NCBI GenBank assembly: GCA_021767625.1
Contig: JAASTB010000002.1
Location: 1-33,218, forward strand
From: Wenzhouxiangella sp.
Lineage (GTDB): Bacteria > Pseudomonadota > Gammaproteobacteria > Xanthomonadales > Wenzhouxiangellaceae
DNA length: 33,218 nucleotides
Direction: 5' to 3'
Below are positions 11,055-19,294 of the stretch, one piece after another; position 1 is the first letter of the stretch, and each line of letters begins with the position of its first letter. The notes beneath the pieces are model-generated. The model saw only the letters and a program-made list of their open reading frames with translations, was not told the DNA's origin and made no database searches. A program made the position numbers and the translations under genes.

Positions 11055-12384
11055 GACCGATGGCGGCGAGCAGGCCGCGGGCCTTGTCTTCGGTTTCGGC
11101 CAGCTCGGCGGCCGGGTCGGAATCGGCGACGATGCCCGCGCCGGTGCGGAAGCTGATGCGCTCCTCGCCGACGACCATGGAGCGGATGAGGATATTGAGG
11201 TCCATGCGACCGTCCAGGCCGAGGTAGCCCAGGGCGCCCGTGTAGCAGCCGCGTCCCTGCTCTTCGAGCTCGGCGATGATTTCCATGCACCGGACCTTGG
11301 GGCAGCCGGTGATCGTACCGCCCGGGAACACCGCGCGGATGACGTCGGCCGCGTTGGCGTCGTCCCGGAGTTCGCCGCGCACGTTCGAGACGATGTGGTG
11401 TACGTGGGCGTAGGACTCGACCACCATCAGCTCGTCCACTTGCACGCTTCCCACGCGGCAGACGCGGCCCAGGTCGTTGCGCTCGAGGTCGATGAGCATG
11501 ATGTGCTCGGCCCGCTCCTTGGGATGCGAGACCAGCTCGCTGGTCAGGCGGCTGTCGGCTTCTTCGGAGACGCCGCGCGGCCGGGTACCCGCGATCGGGC
11601 GGGTCTGGACGAGGCGGCCGTCGACACTTACCAGTCTCTCGGGCGAGGAGGAAACGACGGTTCCGCCGGGCAGCCTGGCGAGCGCGGCGAACGGTGCGGG
11701 ATTGGCTCCGGCCAGCGCCCGGTAGATGGCCGCGGGGTCGATCGGCGATCGGCCGAGAGCCTCCCAGCCGCGTGAGAGGTTGACCTGGAAAACGTCACCG
11801 GCACGGATGTACTCGCGAATGCGCTCCACCCCGGACTTGAAGCGCTCGCCGGGATCGGCGCGCAGCGCCAGCTCGGGCAGCGGCGCCAGCGGCGCGACGG
11901 TGCTCTCGCCGGCCGACGCCACCTCGTCGAGCGCGGCGGCCAGTTCCGCCTCGTCTTCGGCCACGACCCAGCAACGTTCGGCGAGATGATCCTGCAGCAC
12001 GGCCGAACGGCAGCGCTGGGCCAGCGCCACGGGCAGGCCGTCTGCCGCCGGCGGAAGCTTCAGGCCCGGTTCGATTTCGGCAGCCAGCTCGTAGCCGAGG
12101 TAGACGAACCAGCCGCCGTGAAAAGGGAAGCGCGAATCGCCCTCGCCGGCGCGTGCCCGGGCCTGCCGGTCGGCAAGCTCGTCCAGGAAACCGGAACCGG
12201 CCTCGAGTTCGGACGGGTCGAGCACCAGCGGCTTCTCGTCGGCCGCGCGAAGCAGCAGCGACCAGCGGCCGAGCTTTCCGGCCGAGGCGGAACTTGCGAG
12301 CAGGAAGGCCCAGCGGTCGGGGAAGCGGCGATGGACCGTGAGCAGCGACGGAGAAGCCGCCAGCTCACGCGCCAGGCAGGTCAT
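11047..12384 (-). CDS. pabB: Aminodeoxychorismate synthase component I (PIAGT-type)
   Basis: Chorismate-utilising enzyme motifs: YIRAGDVFQVNLSR, SSSPERLVSVDGRLVQTRPIAGTRPRG, DLERNDLGRV, FPGGTITGCPKVRCMEII; adjacent to pabC. Confidence 0.88.
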   Translation of the reverse strand: MTCLARELAASPSLLTVHRRFPDRWAFLLASSASAGKLGRWSLLLRAADEKPLVLDPSELEAGSGFLDELADRQARARAGEGDSRFPFHGGWFVYLGYELAAEIEPGLKLPPAADGLPVALAQRCRSAVLQDHLAERCWVVAEDEAELAAALDEVASAGESTVAPLAPLPELALRADPGERFKSGVERIREYIRAGDVFQVNLSRGWEALGRSPIDPAAIYRALAGANPAPFAALARLPGGTVVSSSPERLVSVDGRLVQTRPIAGTRPRGVSEEADSRLTSELVSHPKERAEHIMLIDLERNDLGRVCRVGSVQVDELMVVESYAHVHHIVSNVRGELRDDANAADVIRAVFPGGTITGCPKVRCMEIIAELEEQGRGCYTGALGYLGLDGRMDLNILIRSMVVGEERISFRTGAGIVADSDPAAELAETEDKARGLLAAIGHG

Positions 12385-13628
12385 TCAAACCGTTTCAGCA
12401 GCAGCGTACCGTTGGTGCCGCCGAAACCGAAGGAATTGCTCAAAGCCACGCGGATCGGCTTTTCGCGCGCCTCGTTGGGGACCAGGTCGATGTCCCGGCA
12501 CTCGGGGTCGACCTCGTCGAGGTTGATGGTCGGGGGAATGATGCCGTCCTTCAGGGCAAGCGCGGTGAAGATCGCCTCGACGCCACCGGCCGCGCCGAGC
12601 AAATGCCCGGTCATCGACTTTGTCGAACTCATCATCAATTCACCGGCATGATCGCCGAAGCAGGATCGGACCGCCGAGCATTCCGCGCGGTCGCCCAGCT
12701 GCGTGGAGGTGCCGTGAGCGTTGATGTAGTCGACCTCGCCCATGTCGAGCCCGGCGTCGCGCACGGCGGTGGCCATGCAGCGCGCCGCGCCCTCGCCGCC
12801 TTCCGACGGTGAAGTGATGTGGTAAGCATCGCCGCTCATGCCGTAGCCGGCGACTTCGGCATAGATCGTCGCGCCGCGCTTCTTGGCTCGCTCGAGCTCC
12901 TCGAGCACGACGATGCCGGCCCCGTTGCTGAGCACGAAACCGTCGCGGTCCACGTCCCAGGGGCGGCTGGCCTTCTCGGGTTCGTCGTTGCGGGTCGAAA
13001 GCGCCTTGGCCGAGGTAAAACCGCCGTAGGCCGTCGGCGTCGTACCGAACTCCCCGCCGCCGGCGACCATCACGTCCGCGTCCCCGTAGGCGATGATGCG
13101 CGCGGCATCACCGATGTTGTGGGTCGCGGTCGTGCAGGCGGTGACGATGGAAATGTTCGGGCCCTTGTAGCCGTACTTAATCGACAGGTTACCCGCGATC
13201 ATGTTGATGATCACGCCGGGCACGAAGAACGGCGAAATCCGGCGGGGACCGCTGTCGAGGTAGGTCTTGTAGGTCTGCTCGATGGTGGAGATGCCGCCGA
13301 TGCCCGAGCCGACGGCCAGCCCGATTCGCTCGGCGTCATCCTCGCTGTCGGTCAGTCCGGCATCGGCAATGGCCTGCATCGCGGCGGCCATGCCGTAGTG
13401 GATGAAGGTGTCGCATTTCCGCGCTTCCTTGGGCGACAGATATTCTGTGACGTCGAAGTCCCGAATCTCGCCGGCGATCTTGGCCGGGAAGCGCTCGGGA
13501 TCGAACGCCTCCAGCGGGCCGATGCCGCTGCGACCGTTGCAGATGGCATCCCAGGCGCTGGCCACGTCGTTGCCGACGGGCGACAGGCAGCCCATGCCCG
13601 TTATGACGATGCGACGGTCCCCACGCAT
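12381..13628 (-). CDS. fabF: 3-oxoacyl-[ACP] synthase II
   Basis: RIVITGMGCLSPVGND, TACTTATHNIGDAARII active-site Cys, INAHGTSTQLGD, KSMTGHLLGAAGGVEA, SNSFGFGGTNGTL. Confidence 0.97.
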   Translation of the reverse strand: MRGDRRIVITGMGCLSPVGNDVASAWDAICNGRSGIGPLEAFDPERFPAKIAGEIRDFDVTEYLSPKEARKCDTFIHYGMAAAMQAIADAGLTDSEDDAERIGLAVGSGIGGISTIEQTYKTYLDSGPRRISPFFVPGVIINMIAGNLSIKYGYKGPNISIVTACTTATHNIGDAARIIAYGDADVMVAGGGEFGTTPTAYGGFTSAKALSTRNDEPEKASRPWDVDRDGFVLSNGAGIVVLEELERAKKRGATIYAEVAGYGMSGDAYHITSPSEGGEGAARCMATAVRDAGLDMGEVDYINAHGTSTQLGDRAECSAVRSCFGDHAGELMMSSTKSMTGHLLGAAGGVEAIFTALALKDGIIPPTINLDEVDPECRDIDLVPNEAREKPIRVALSNSFGFGGTNGTLLLKRFE

Positions 13629-13685
13629 GTGCGACTCCGTTATCCGATTGCCAATGACTGTCCGAGCAGACCCTTCAGACGACGA

Positions 13686-13925
13686 TTACTTGTCGACGTT
13701 GGCCTTGATGTAGTCGATCGCCTGCTGAACGCTGGTGATCTTCTCGGCCTCTTCGTCGGGAATTTCGCACTCGAACTCTTCTTCGAGCGCCATGACCAGT
13801 TCCACCGTGTCCAGCGAGTCGGCACCCAGGTCATCGACAAAAGAGGCGCTGGGGGTCACTTCCTCTTCCTTGACGCCCAGCTGTTCGATCACGATTTTCT
13901 TGACGCGTTCTTCAATGCTGCTCAT
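13686..13925 (-). CDS. acpP: Acyl carrier protein
   Basis: [35 protein letters not shown] with DSL phosphopantetheine site. Confidence 0.98.
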   Translation of the reverse strand: MSSIEERVKKIVIEQLGVKEEEVTPSASFVDDLGADSLDTVELVMALEEEFECEIPDEEAEKITSVQQAIDYIKANVDK

Positions 13926-14070
13926 TGGTGATTTCCTCGTTGATAAGGGTTGCCCAAAGCGGGCACATTGTAGTGAACAATTTCGCTCACTGCCAGTTTC
14001 CAGGCACCGAATCTTCGGTGAAACCGCCTCGGCCCTGACGAAAGTATTTTATTACAATTCAATAATTTAT

Positions 14071-14090
14071 TAAAACTTTTTCAAGTTTTA
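14071..14090 (-). other. AT-rich perfect hairpin overlapping the fabG stop codon
   Basis: Plus strand TAAAACTT-TTTC-AAGTTTTA (8-bp arms; minus-strand loop GAAA) in a strongly AT-rich patch upstream of acpP; fabG TAA is 14090-14088. Confidence 0.6.
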
Positions 14091-14837
14091 TGTCATGTAC
14101 ATGCCGCCGTTGACGTGCAGCGTCTGCCCGGTTACGTAGCCGCTGGCGTCCGCGGCCAGGAACCCGACGGCCGCCGCCACGTCGTCGACGCTGCCGAGAC
14201 GAGCGAGCGGAATCGAGTCGGTCAGGCGCTCGCGTTGCTTGTCGTCGAGCTCCGCGGTCATGTCTGTTTCGATGAAGCCGGGCGCCACGACGTTGGCGGT
14301 GATGCCGCGGCTGCCAAGCTCGTGTGCGACCGAGCGCGAGAAACCGGCCACGCCGGCCTTGGCCGCGGCGTAGTTGCTCTGACCCGGGTTCCCGCTGTAG
14401 CCGACCACCGACGAGACGCTGATGATGCGACCGAACTTCTCCTTGAGCATGCCGCGCAGGCAGGCCCGAGTCATGCGCATCACGCCGCGCAAATTGGTGT
14501 CGAGCACCGCATCCCAGTCGTCGTCCTTGAGGCGCATCAAAAGCTGGTCGCGCGTGATCGCGGCGTTGTTGACCAGCACCGTCACGGCGCCGGCCCGTTC
14601 CTTGATGGTGGCCACGGTTTCATTGATGGCGTCGGGATCGGTCACGTCGAGCACAAGGCCCCTGCCCTCGCCGAGCCGCTCCGAAATGGCTCCGGCGCCC
14701 GACTCGGAGGTGGCGGTGCCGAACACCTCGCCGCCCATCGCCTTGAGCCAGTCGGCCGTGGCCCGGCCGATGCCGCGGCTGGCGCCGGTGACCAGAACCA
14801 CGCGTCCGTCAATGCGATTTGCCGTCTCGGGGGTCAT
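14088..14837 (-). CDS. fabG: 3-oxoacyl-[ACP] reductase
   Basis: SDR motifs VVLVTGASRGIGRA, NNAAITRD, SNYAAAKAGV. Start revised from 14960 to ATG at 14837, which overlaps the fabD stop (TGATG). Confidence 0.96.
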   Translation of the reverse strand: MTPETANRIDGRVVLVTGASRGIGRATADWLKAMGGEVFGTATSESGAGAISERLGEGRGLVLDVTDPDAINETVATIKERAGAVTVLVNNAAITRDQLLMRLKDDDWDAVLDTNLRGVMRMTRACLRGMLKEKFGRIISVSSVVGYSGNPGQSNYAAAKAGVAGFSRSVAHELGSRGITANVVAPGFIETDMTAELDDKQRERLTDSIPLARLGSVDDVAAAVGFLAADASGYVTGQTLHVNGGMYMT

Positions 14838-15781
14838 CACTGCGACTCCTTGTAAGCGCTGATCGTTTCTTCGAGGGTGTCGGGGTTTTCCAGGGCGATC
14901 CATTTCGCCTGGCGGTCGATGCGGCGACCGAGCCCGCAAAGCACCTTTCCGGGCCCGCATTCGGCGAGCTCCATGATACCCGCCTCACAGATCGCCCGCA
15001 CCGATTCGGTCCACCGAACCGGGCTGGTCAGCTGACGGACGAGCGCTTCGCGAATGGCGTCGGCGTCTTCATGGCTGGCGACATCGCAGTTGTGAATGAC
15101 GGGCACGCTCGGTGTCCCGATTTCGGTGTCGGCCAGGATCGCCCGCATGGCCTCGGCGGCGGGCTCCATCAGCGGGCTGTGCGAGGGGACGCTGACCGGC
15201 AGCTTCACGGCTCTCCGGGCGCCCGCCTCGCTGCACTTGTGCAGGGCGCGCTCGACCGCGGCGGCGTGACCGGCGATCACGATCTGTCCCGGCGAATTGT
15301 GGTTGGCCGGCACGACGACCTGGTCCTCGGCCACCTCACGGCAGATGGCGGCGACCACTTCGTCGTCCAGCCCCAGGATGGCCGCCATCGCGCCCACGCC
15401 CTCGGGCACGGCCGCCTGCATCTGGCGCCCGCGCTCGGCCACAAGCGCCACGGCGGTGCGAAACTCCAGCGCGCCGGCCGCGACCAGGGCCGAATACTCG
15501 CCCAGGCTGTGACCCGCCATGCGCGCAGGCTCGGGACCGCCGAGATCCCGCCAGACGCGCCACACCGCGATGGCCCCGGCGAGCACGGCCGGCTGGGTGA
15601 TCTCGGTGCGATTGAGTTCTTCTTCCGGACCGCTGCCCGCGAGCTGCCACAGGTCGGTGCCCAGTACCTCGCCGGCTTCCTCGAAGGTCTCGCGAACTCG
15701 CGCGTGTCTCTCGGCCAGCGCGGCCAGCATGCCGACCGACTGCGAGCCCTGCCCCGGAAACAGCATTGCAAAATCCGTCAT
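14837..15781 (-). CDS. fabD: Malonyl CoA-ACP transacylase
   Basis: FAMLFPGQGSQSVGM, MAGHSLGEYSALVAAGAL, LPVSVPSHSPLM. Confidence 0.97.
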   Translation of the reverse strand: MTDFAMLFPGQGSQSVGMLAALAERHARVRETFEEAGEVLGTDLWQLAGSGPEEELNRTEITQPAVLAGAIAVWRVWRDLGGPEPARMAGHSLGEYSALVAAGALEFRTAVALVAERGRQMQAAVPEGVGAMAAILGLDDEVVAAICREVAEDQVVVPANHNSPGQIVIAGHAAAVERALHKCSEAGARRAVKLPVSVPSHSPLMEPAAEAMRAILADTEIGTPSVPVIHNCDVASHEDADAIREALVRQLTSPVRWTESVRAICEAGIMELAECGPGKVLCGLGRRIDRQAKWIALENPDTLEETISAYKESQ

Positions 15782-15843
15782 GCGTTCTCCCCTGGCGATG
15801 GAATGCTTGAATAAGGAAATGGAAACGGCGGCTTGAAAGGCCG

Positions 15844-16809
15844 TCAGTAGGCGACCAGCGCCGCACCCCAGGTGAAGCCGCCGCCGAAGGCTTCCAGCAG
15901 CAGCTTGTCGCCGCGCTTGATGTCCCCGCTGCGCAGCGCCTCGTCGAGCGCCATGGGAACCGAGGCAGCCGAGGTGTTGCCGTGCCGATCGACGGTGACG
16001 ACCACCTGGTCCATGGACATCTTGAGCTTGCGGGCGGTGGCCTTGATGATGCGGAGGTTGGCCTGGTGGGGAATCAGCCAGTCGAGATCCTCCTTTTCCA
16101 GGTTGTTGGCCGCCAGGGTCTCGTCGACGATGCGACCCAGGGTGTTGACGGCCACCTTGAAGACCTCGTTGCCCTTCATCGAAACCGACACGCCGCCGCG
16201 CTCCTCGGCGCGGAAGCCCCGCGAAACCCCGACGTCGACCTTGAGCAGGTCACTGTAGCCGCCGTTGGCGTGGATGTGGGTCGACAGGATGCCGGGATTC
16301 TCGTCGGCGGTGAGCACCGCCGCGCCCGCGCCGTCGCCGAACAGCACGCAGGTCGATCGGTCGTTCCAGTCGAGCATGCGCGTGAGAGTTTCCGCCCCCA
16401 CCACCAACACGTTGCGCGCGGTGCCGTTGCGGATGTACTGGTCGGCCACGGACAGGGCATAAATGAAGCCCGAGCAGGCGGCGTTGATGTCGAACGCGCC
16501 GCACTCGGCCATGCCCATCCGGTGTTGCAGCAGGCAGGCCGTGGACGGGAAGACCAGGTCCGGCGTGGTCGTTCCCACCAGCAGCAGGTCGATGTCGCCC
16601 GGCTTGAGGCCGGCGTCATCCATGGCCTGGCGGGCCGCCTGTTCGGCCAGGTCGCAGGTCGTCTGGCCTTCGGCCGCGATGTGGCGCTGGCGGATGCCGG
16701 TGCGCTCGGTGATCCACTGATCGCTGGTGTCGACGAGCTGCTCGAGATCCTTGTTGGTGAGGACCTTCTCGGGCAGGTAGCGACCGGTTCCGATGATGCG
16801 CGCGTACAT
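15844..16809 (-). CDS. fabH: 3-oxoacyl-[ACP] synthase III
   Basis: [45 protein letters not shown]-like motif ([15 protein letters not shown]), [12 protein letters not shown] 16809 preferred; an in-frame TTG at 16839 also exists. Confidence 0.96.
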   Translation of the reverse strand: MYARIIGTGRYLPEKVLTNKDLEQLVDTSDQWITERTGIRQRHIAAEGQTTCDLAEQAARQAMDDAGLKPGDIDLLLVGTTTPDLVFPSTACLLQHRMGMAECGAFDINAACSGFIYALSVADQYIRNGTARNVLVVGAETLTRMLDWNDRSTCVLFGDGAGAAVLTADENPGILSTHIHANGGYSDLLKVDVGVSRGFRAEERGGVSVSMKGNEVFKVAVNTLGRIVDETLAANNLEKEDLDWLIPHQANLRIIKATARKLKMSMDQVVVTVDRHGNTSAASVPMALDEALRSGDIKRGDKLLLEAFGGGFTWGAALVAY

Positions 16810-16835
16810 TCTTGGTTGTTGTCCCTGCGTTTCGA

Positions 16836-17837
16836 TCAATAGCTGGCCCAGAGCGCTTCCTCGAGCTCCGGTATCAGGTTGCGCCGGGCTTCCAGCGCGG
16901 CCAGGCCGATTGCGGATGCAAAGCCGCGCTCGCAGGCGCCGCCGTGACTCTTGATCACGATACCGCGCACGCCCAGGAGCGGGGCACCATTATGCCGGGC
17001 CGGATCGAGCTTGTCATACATGCGCTTGAGCCCGCCGCGAACGACGGCCCCGCGCCAGCCGCGCATTTCCCCGCGCAACTGGTCGAAGATCAGCCGCACC
17101 ATGCCCTCGGCGCTCTTGAGCAGCACGTTTCCGGCAAAGCCGTCGCACACGACCAGGTCGACCTCGCCGGCGAACACCTGGTCGGCTTCGACGAATCCGG
17201 TGAAATCCAGGCCGGCCTCGGCCTCGATGAGCCGGGCGGCCTCGCGCACGACATCCGGGCCCTTGTTGGGCTCGTGACCGATGTTGAGCAGTCCGATTCG
17301 CGGCGATCGATCGCGCAGAACGCGCACGGCCGTGCTGCCGAGCTGGGCGAACTCGCACAGGCGATGGGCGTTGACGCCGACATTGGCGCCGAGATCCAGC
17401 GCCCAGACCGAACCGGCGGCAGTCGGCAGCGCCGCCATCAGGACCGGCCGCTCGATGCCCGGCAGCATGCCGAGCACCTGCCGGGACAAGGCCATCAGGG
17501 CACCGGTATTGCCGGCGCTGACCACCGAAGCGCTGCGACCGTCCGCGACGCGCTCGAGGGCCACCTGCATGCTGCTGCCGCGGCCCTGTCGCAGCGCGCT
17601 GGCGGGGCCGGCGTCCATCGGCAGGACTTGTTCGGCGGCGACCAGCCGGATCCGGTCGTCCTTTTCGAGGCCGGCCGGGCGCAGCGAATCGCGCAAGCGC
17701 GCCACGTCGCCGACCAGGTCGACCTGCAGCCCCGGATCCGCCCGGAGCGCCCGACGGACCGCCGACAGCGTGGTTTCTAGCCCGCCGTCTCCGCTCATGG
17801 CGTCGACGGCGACGCTGGCACGTCCCTCCGCGGTCAT
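16836..17837 (-). CDS. plsX: Phosphate acyltransferase PlsX
   Basis: [54 protein letters not shown]. Confidence 0.96.
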   Translation of the reverse strand: MTAEGRASVAVDAMSGDGGLETTLSAVRRALRADPGLQVDLVGDVARLRDSLRPAGLEKDDRIRLVAAEQVLPMDAGPASALRQGRGSSMQVALERVADGRSASVVSAGNTGALMALSRQVLGMLPGIERPVLMAALPTAAGSVWALDLGANVGVNAHRLCEFAQLGSTAVRVLRDRSPRIGLLNIGHEPNKGPDVVREAARLIEAEAGLDFTGFVEADQVFAGEVDLVVCDGFAGNVLLKSAEGMVRLIFDQLRGEMRGWRGAVVRGGLKRMYDKLDPARHNGAPLLGVRGIVIKSHGGACERGFASAIGLAALEARRNLIPELEEALWASY

Positions 17838-17853
17838 CGCTCAGCGGGGCGTA

Positions 17854-18066
17854 TCAGCCCTGCGTTTCTTCGAGGTCTTCTTCGTCGATCTCGGGAGCCA
17901 CTTCCACGACCTGGCGGCCGCGATAGAAGCCCTCGGCCGAGACGTGGTGGCGACGATGGATCTCACCGGTGGTCGATTCTTCCGACAGCGTCGGTCCGCT
18001 GAGTCCGTCGTGCGAACGACGCATGCCGCGGCGCGACGGGGTCTTGCGACTTTTCTGAACAGCCAT
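17854..18066 (-). CDS. rpmF: 50S ribosomal protein L32 with acidic C-terminal tail
   Basis: [22 protein letters not shown]...[34 protein letters not shown]. Confidence 0.95.
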   Translation of the reverse strand: MAVQKSRKTPSRRGMRRSHDGLSGPTLSEESTTGEIHRRHHVSAEGFYRGRQVVEVAPEIDEEDLEETQG

Positions 18067-18083
18067 TGCTCAATACTCCTGTG

Positions 18084-18596
18084 TCATTTGTCCTTGTCGC
18101 GGTTCTTGCGCAGCTCATCGGCCAGTTCCGCGAAGGGCCGGTACGTGTCCGAAGTCGGCGCCTCTTCGCCGACCTTGGACGAGGCCGGATCGATCGGCAC
18201 CAGCGGCAATCCCAGCAGGACCTCCTCGCCGATCAGGCGAACCAGCTCCACCTTGTTGTCCGGGCACAACAGCGGCTCGTAGTCCTCGGGCAGCGAATCG
18301 GCCGCGCGGTCGTCGGGGACGATGCCCACGATCGAACGGCTTTCGATCGGATGCTCGAAGACCTTCAGCGTTCTCTGGCAGCGCAACGGAACCCGCCCGC
18401 TCACCGAGACCTCGGCCCTGACCTGGCGCTGCTCGTCGTGCCCGAAGACGATGCGGAATGCAATCTCCGCATCGCCGGGATCGGCTATCATGCCGTCCAG
18501 GCGAGTCAAGCGTGCCAGCGGGACCGTGCCGCTGAATTCCCGTCCGGCGGCGGCCGCCTTGTCCGGGTCGATCCAGTCTGGAAAGTCTCGCGACAT
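18084..18596 (-). CDS. yceD: YceD / DUF177 family protein
   Basis: MSRDFPDWIDPDKAAAAGREFSGTVPLARL..; ..LLCPDNKVELVRLIGEEVLLGLPLVPID; immediately upstream of rpmF. Start revised from 19121 to ATG at 18596. Confidence 0.92.
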   Translation of the reverse strand: MSRDFPDWIDPDKAAAAGREFSGTVPLARLTRLDGMIADPGDAEIAFRIVFGHDEQRQVRAEVSVSGRVPLRCQRTLKVFEHPIESRSIVGIVPDDRAADSLPEDYEPLLCPDNKVELVRLIGEEVLLGLPLVPIDPASSKVGEEAPTSDTYRPFAELADELRKNRDKDK

Positions 18597-18605
18597 AAGC
18601 CGATC

Positions 18606-18614
18606 ATTATACCA
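18606..18614 (-). promoter_or_regulatory. Extended -10 promoter (TGGTATAAT) for the yceD-fab array
   Basis: Minus strand reads TGG-TATAAT-GATCGGCTT-ATG; the -10 hexamer is a perfect consensus with an extended TGn. Confidence 0.7.
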
Positions 18615-18643
18615 CTCAAACAGCCTGCACAACACTTTGCGTG

Positions 18644-19234
18644 ATGCCCGAATCGAGCCGCAGTAGAAAGATCGTGCTCGCCTCCAGTTCGCCCTACCGC
18701 GCCGAGTTGCTCGGCAGGCTGGGCGTGGAATTCGAGAAGCTCTCCCCCGATGTCGACGAGACTGCCGCGCCGGGCGAATCCGGCGAGGAGCTCGCCCGCC
18801 GCCTGGCCGCATCCAAGGCGGCCGCGGTCGTCCGACAGCGTGCCGGGGCGATCGTGATCGGCTCCGACCAGGTGGCCGAATGCCGCGGCCGACTCCTGGG
18901 CAAGCCCGGGGGGCGCGAAGCCGCCGTCGAGCAACTGTCTTTTTGCAGCGGCGCGAGCATCGTCTTCCACACCGCCGTGACCCTGCGCCTGGACGAAGAA
19001 GCGTTCGGCGGACTGGTTCCGACGACCGTGCAAATGCGCCGACTCGGGCGTTCGCAGATCGAGCGCTACGTCGACGCCGACCGACCCTTCGACTGCGCGG
19101 GGGCCATGAAAAGCGAGGCACTCGGCATCTGCCTGGCCGAACGAATCACCAGCGACGATCCGACCGCACTGGTCGGCCTCCCGCTGACCCTGGTCGTGAA
19201 GCTGCTGGGGCGATTCGGCGTCGACCTCCCCTGA
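18644..19234 (+). CDS. Maf/YceF-type nucleoside triphosphate pyrophosphatase
   Basis: RKIVLASSSPYRAELLGRLG, VIGSDQVAE, GKPGGREAAVEQL; divergent from yceD. A GTG at 18641 immediately precedes the ATG. Confidence 0.93.
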   Translation: MPESSRSRKIVLASSSPYRAELLGRLGVEFEKLSPDVDETAAPGESGEELARRLAASKAAAVVRQRAGAIVIGSDQVAECRGRLLGKPGGREAAVEQLSFCSGASIVFHTAVTLRLDEEAFGGLVPTTVQMRRLGRSQIERYVDADRPFDCAGAMKSEALGICLAERITSDDPTALVGLPLTLVVKLLGRFGVDLP

Positions 19235-19294
19235 TCCCCCCGACCCGCGACACAACGCGGGGAGCATGGTGATAAGCTAACCATACGCACCAGA

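Noticed and set aside
18597-19121. N-terminal extension of yceD in the ORF track
   Set aside because: Overlaps maf antisense and lies upstream of the TATAAT promoter; homology starts at MSRDFPDW.
19242-19264. CCCGCG-ACACAA-CGCGGG inverted repeat after maf
   Set aside because: No T-tract; 6-bp GC-only arms are expected by chance at this base composition.
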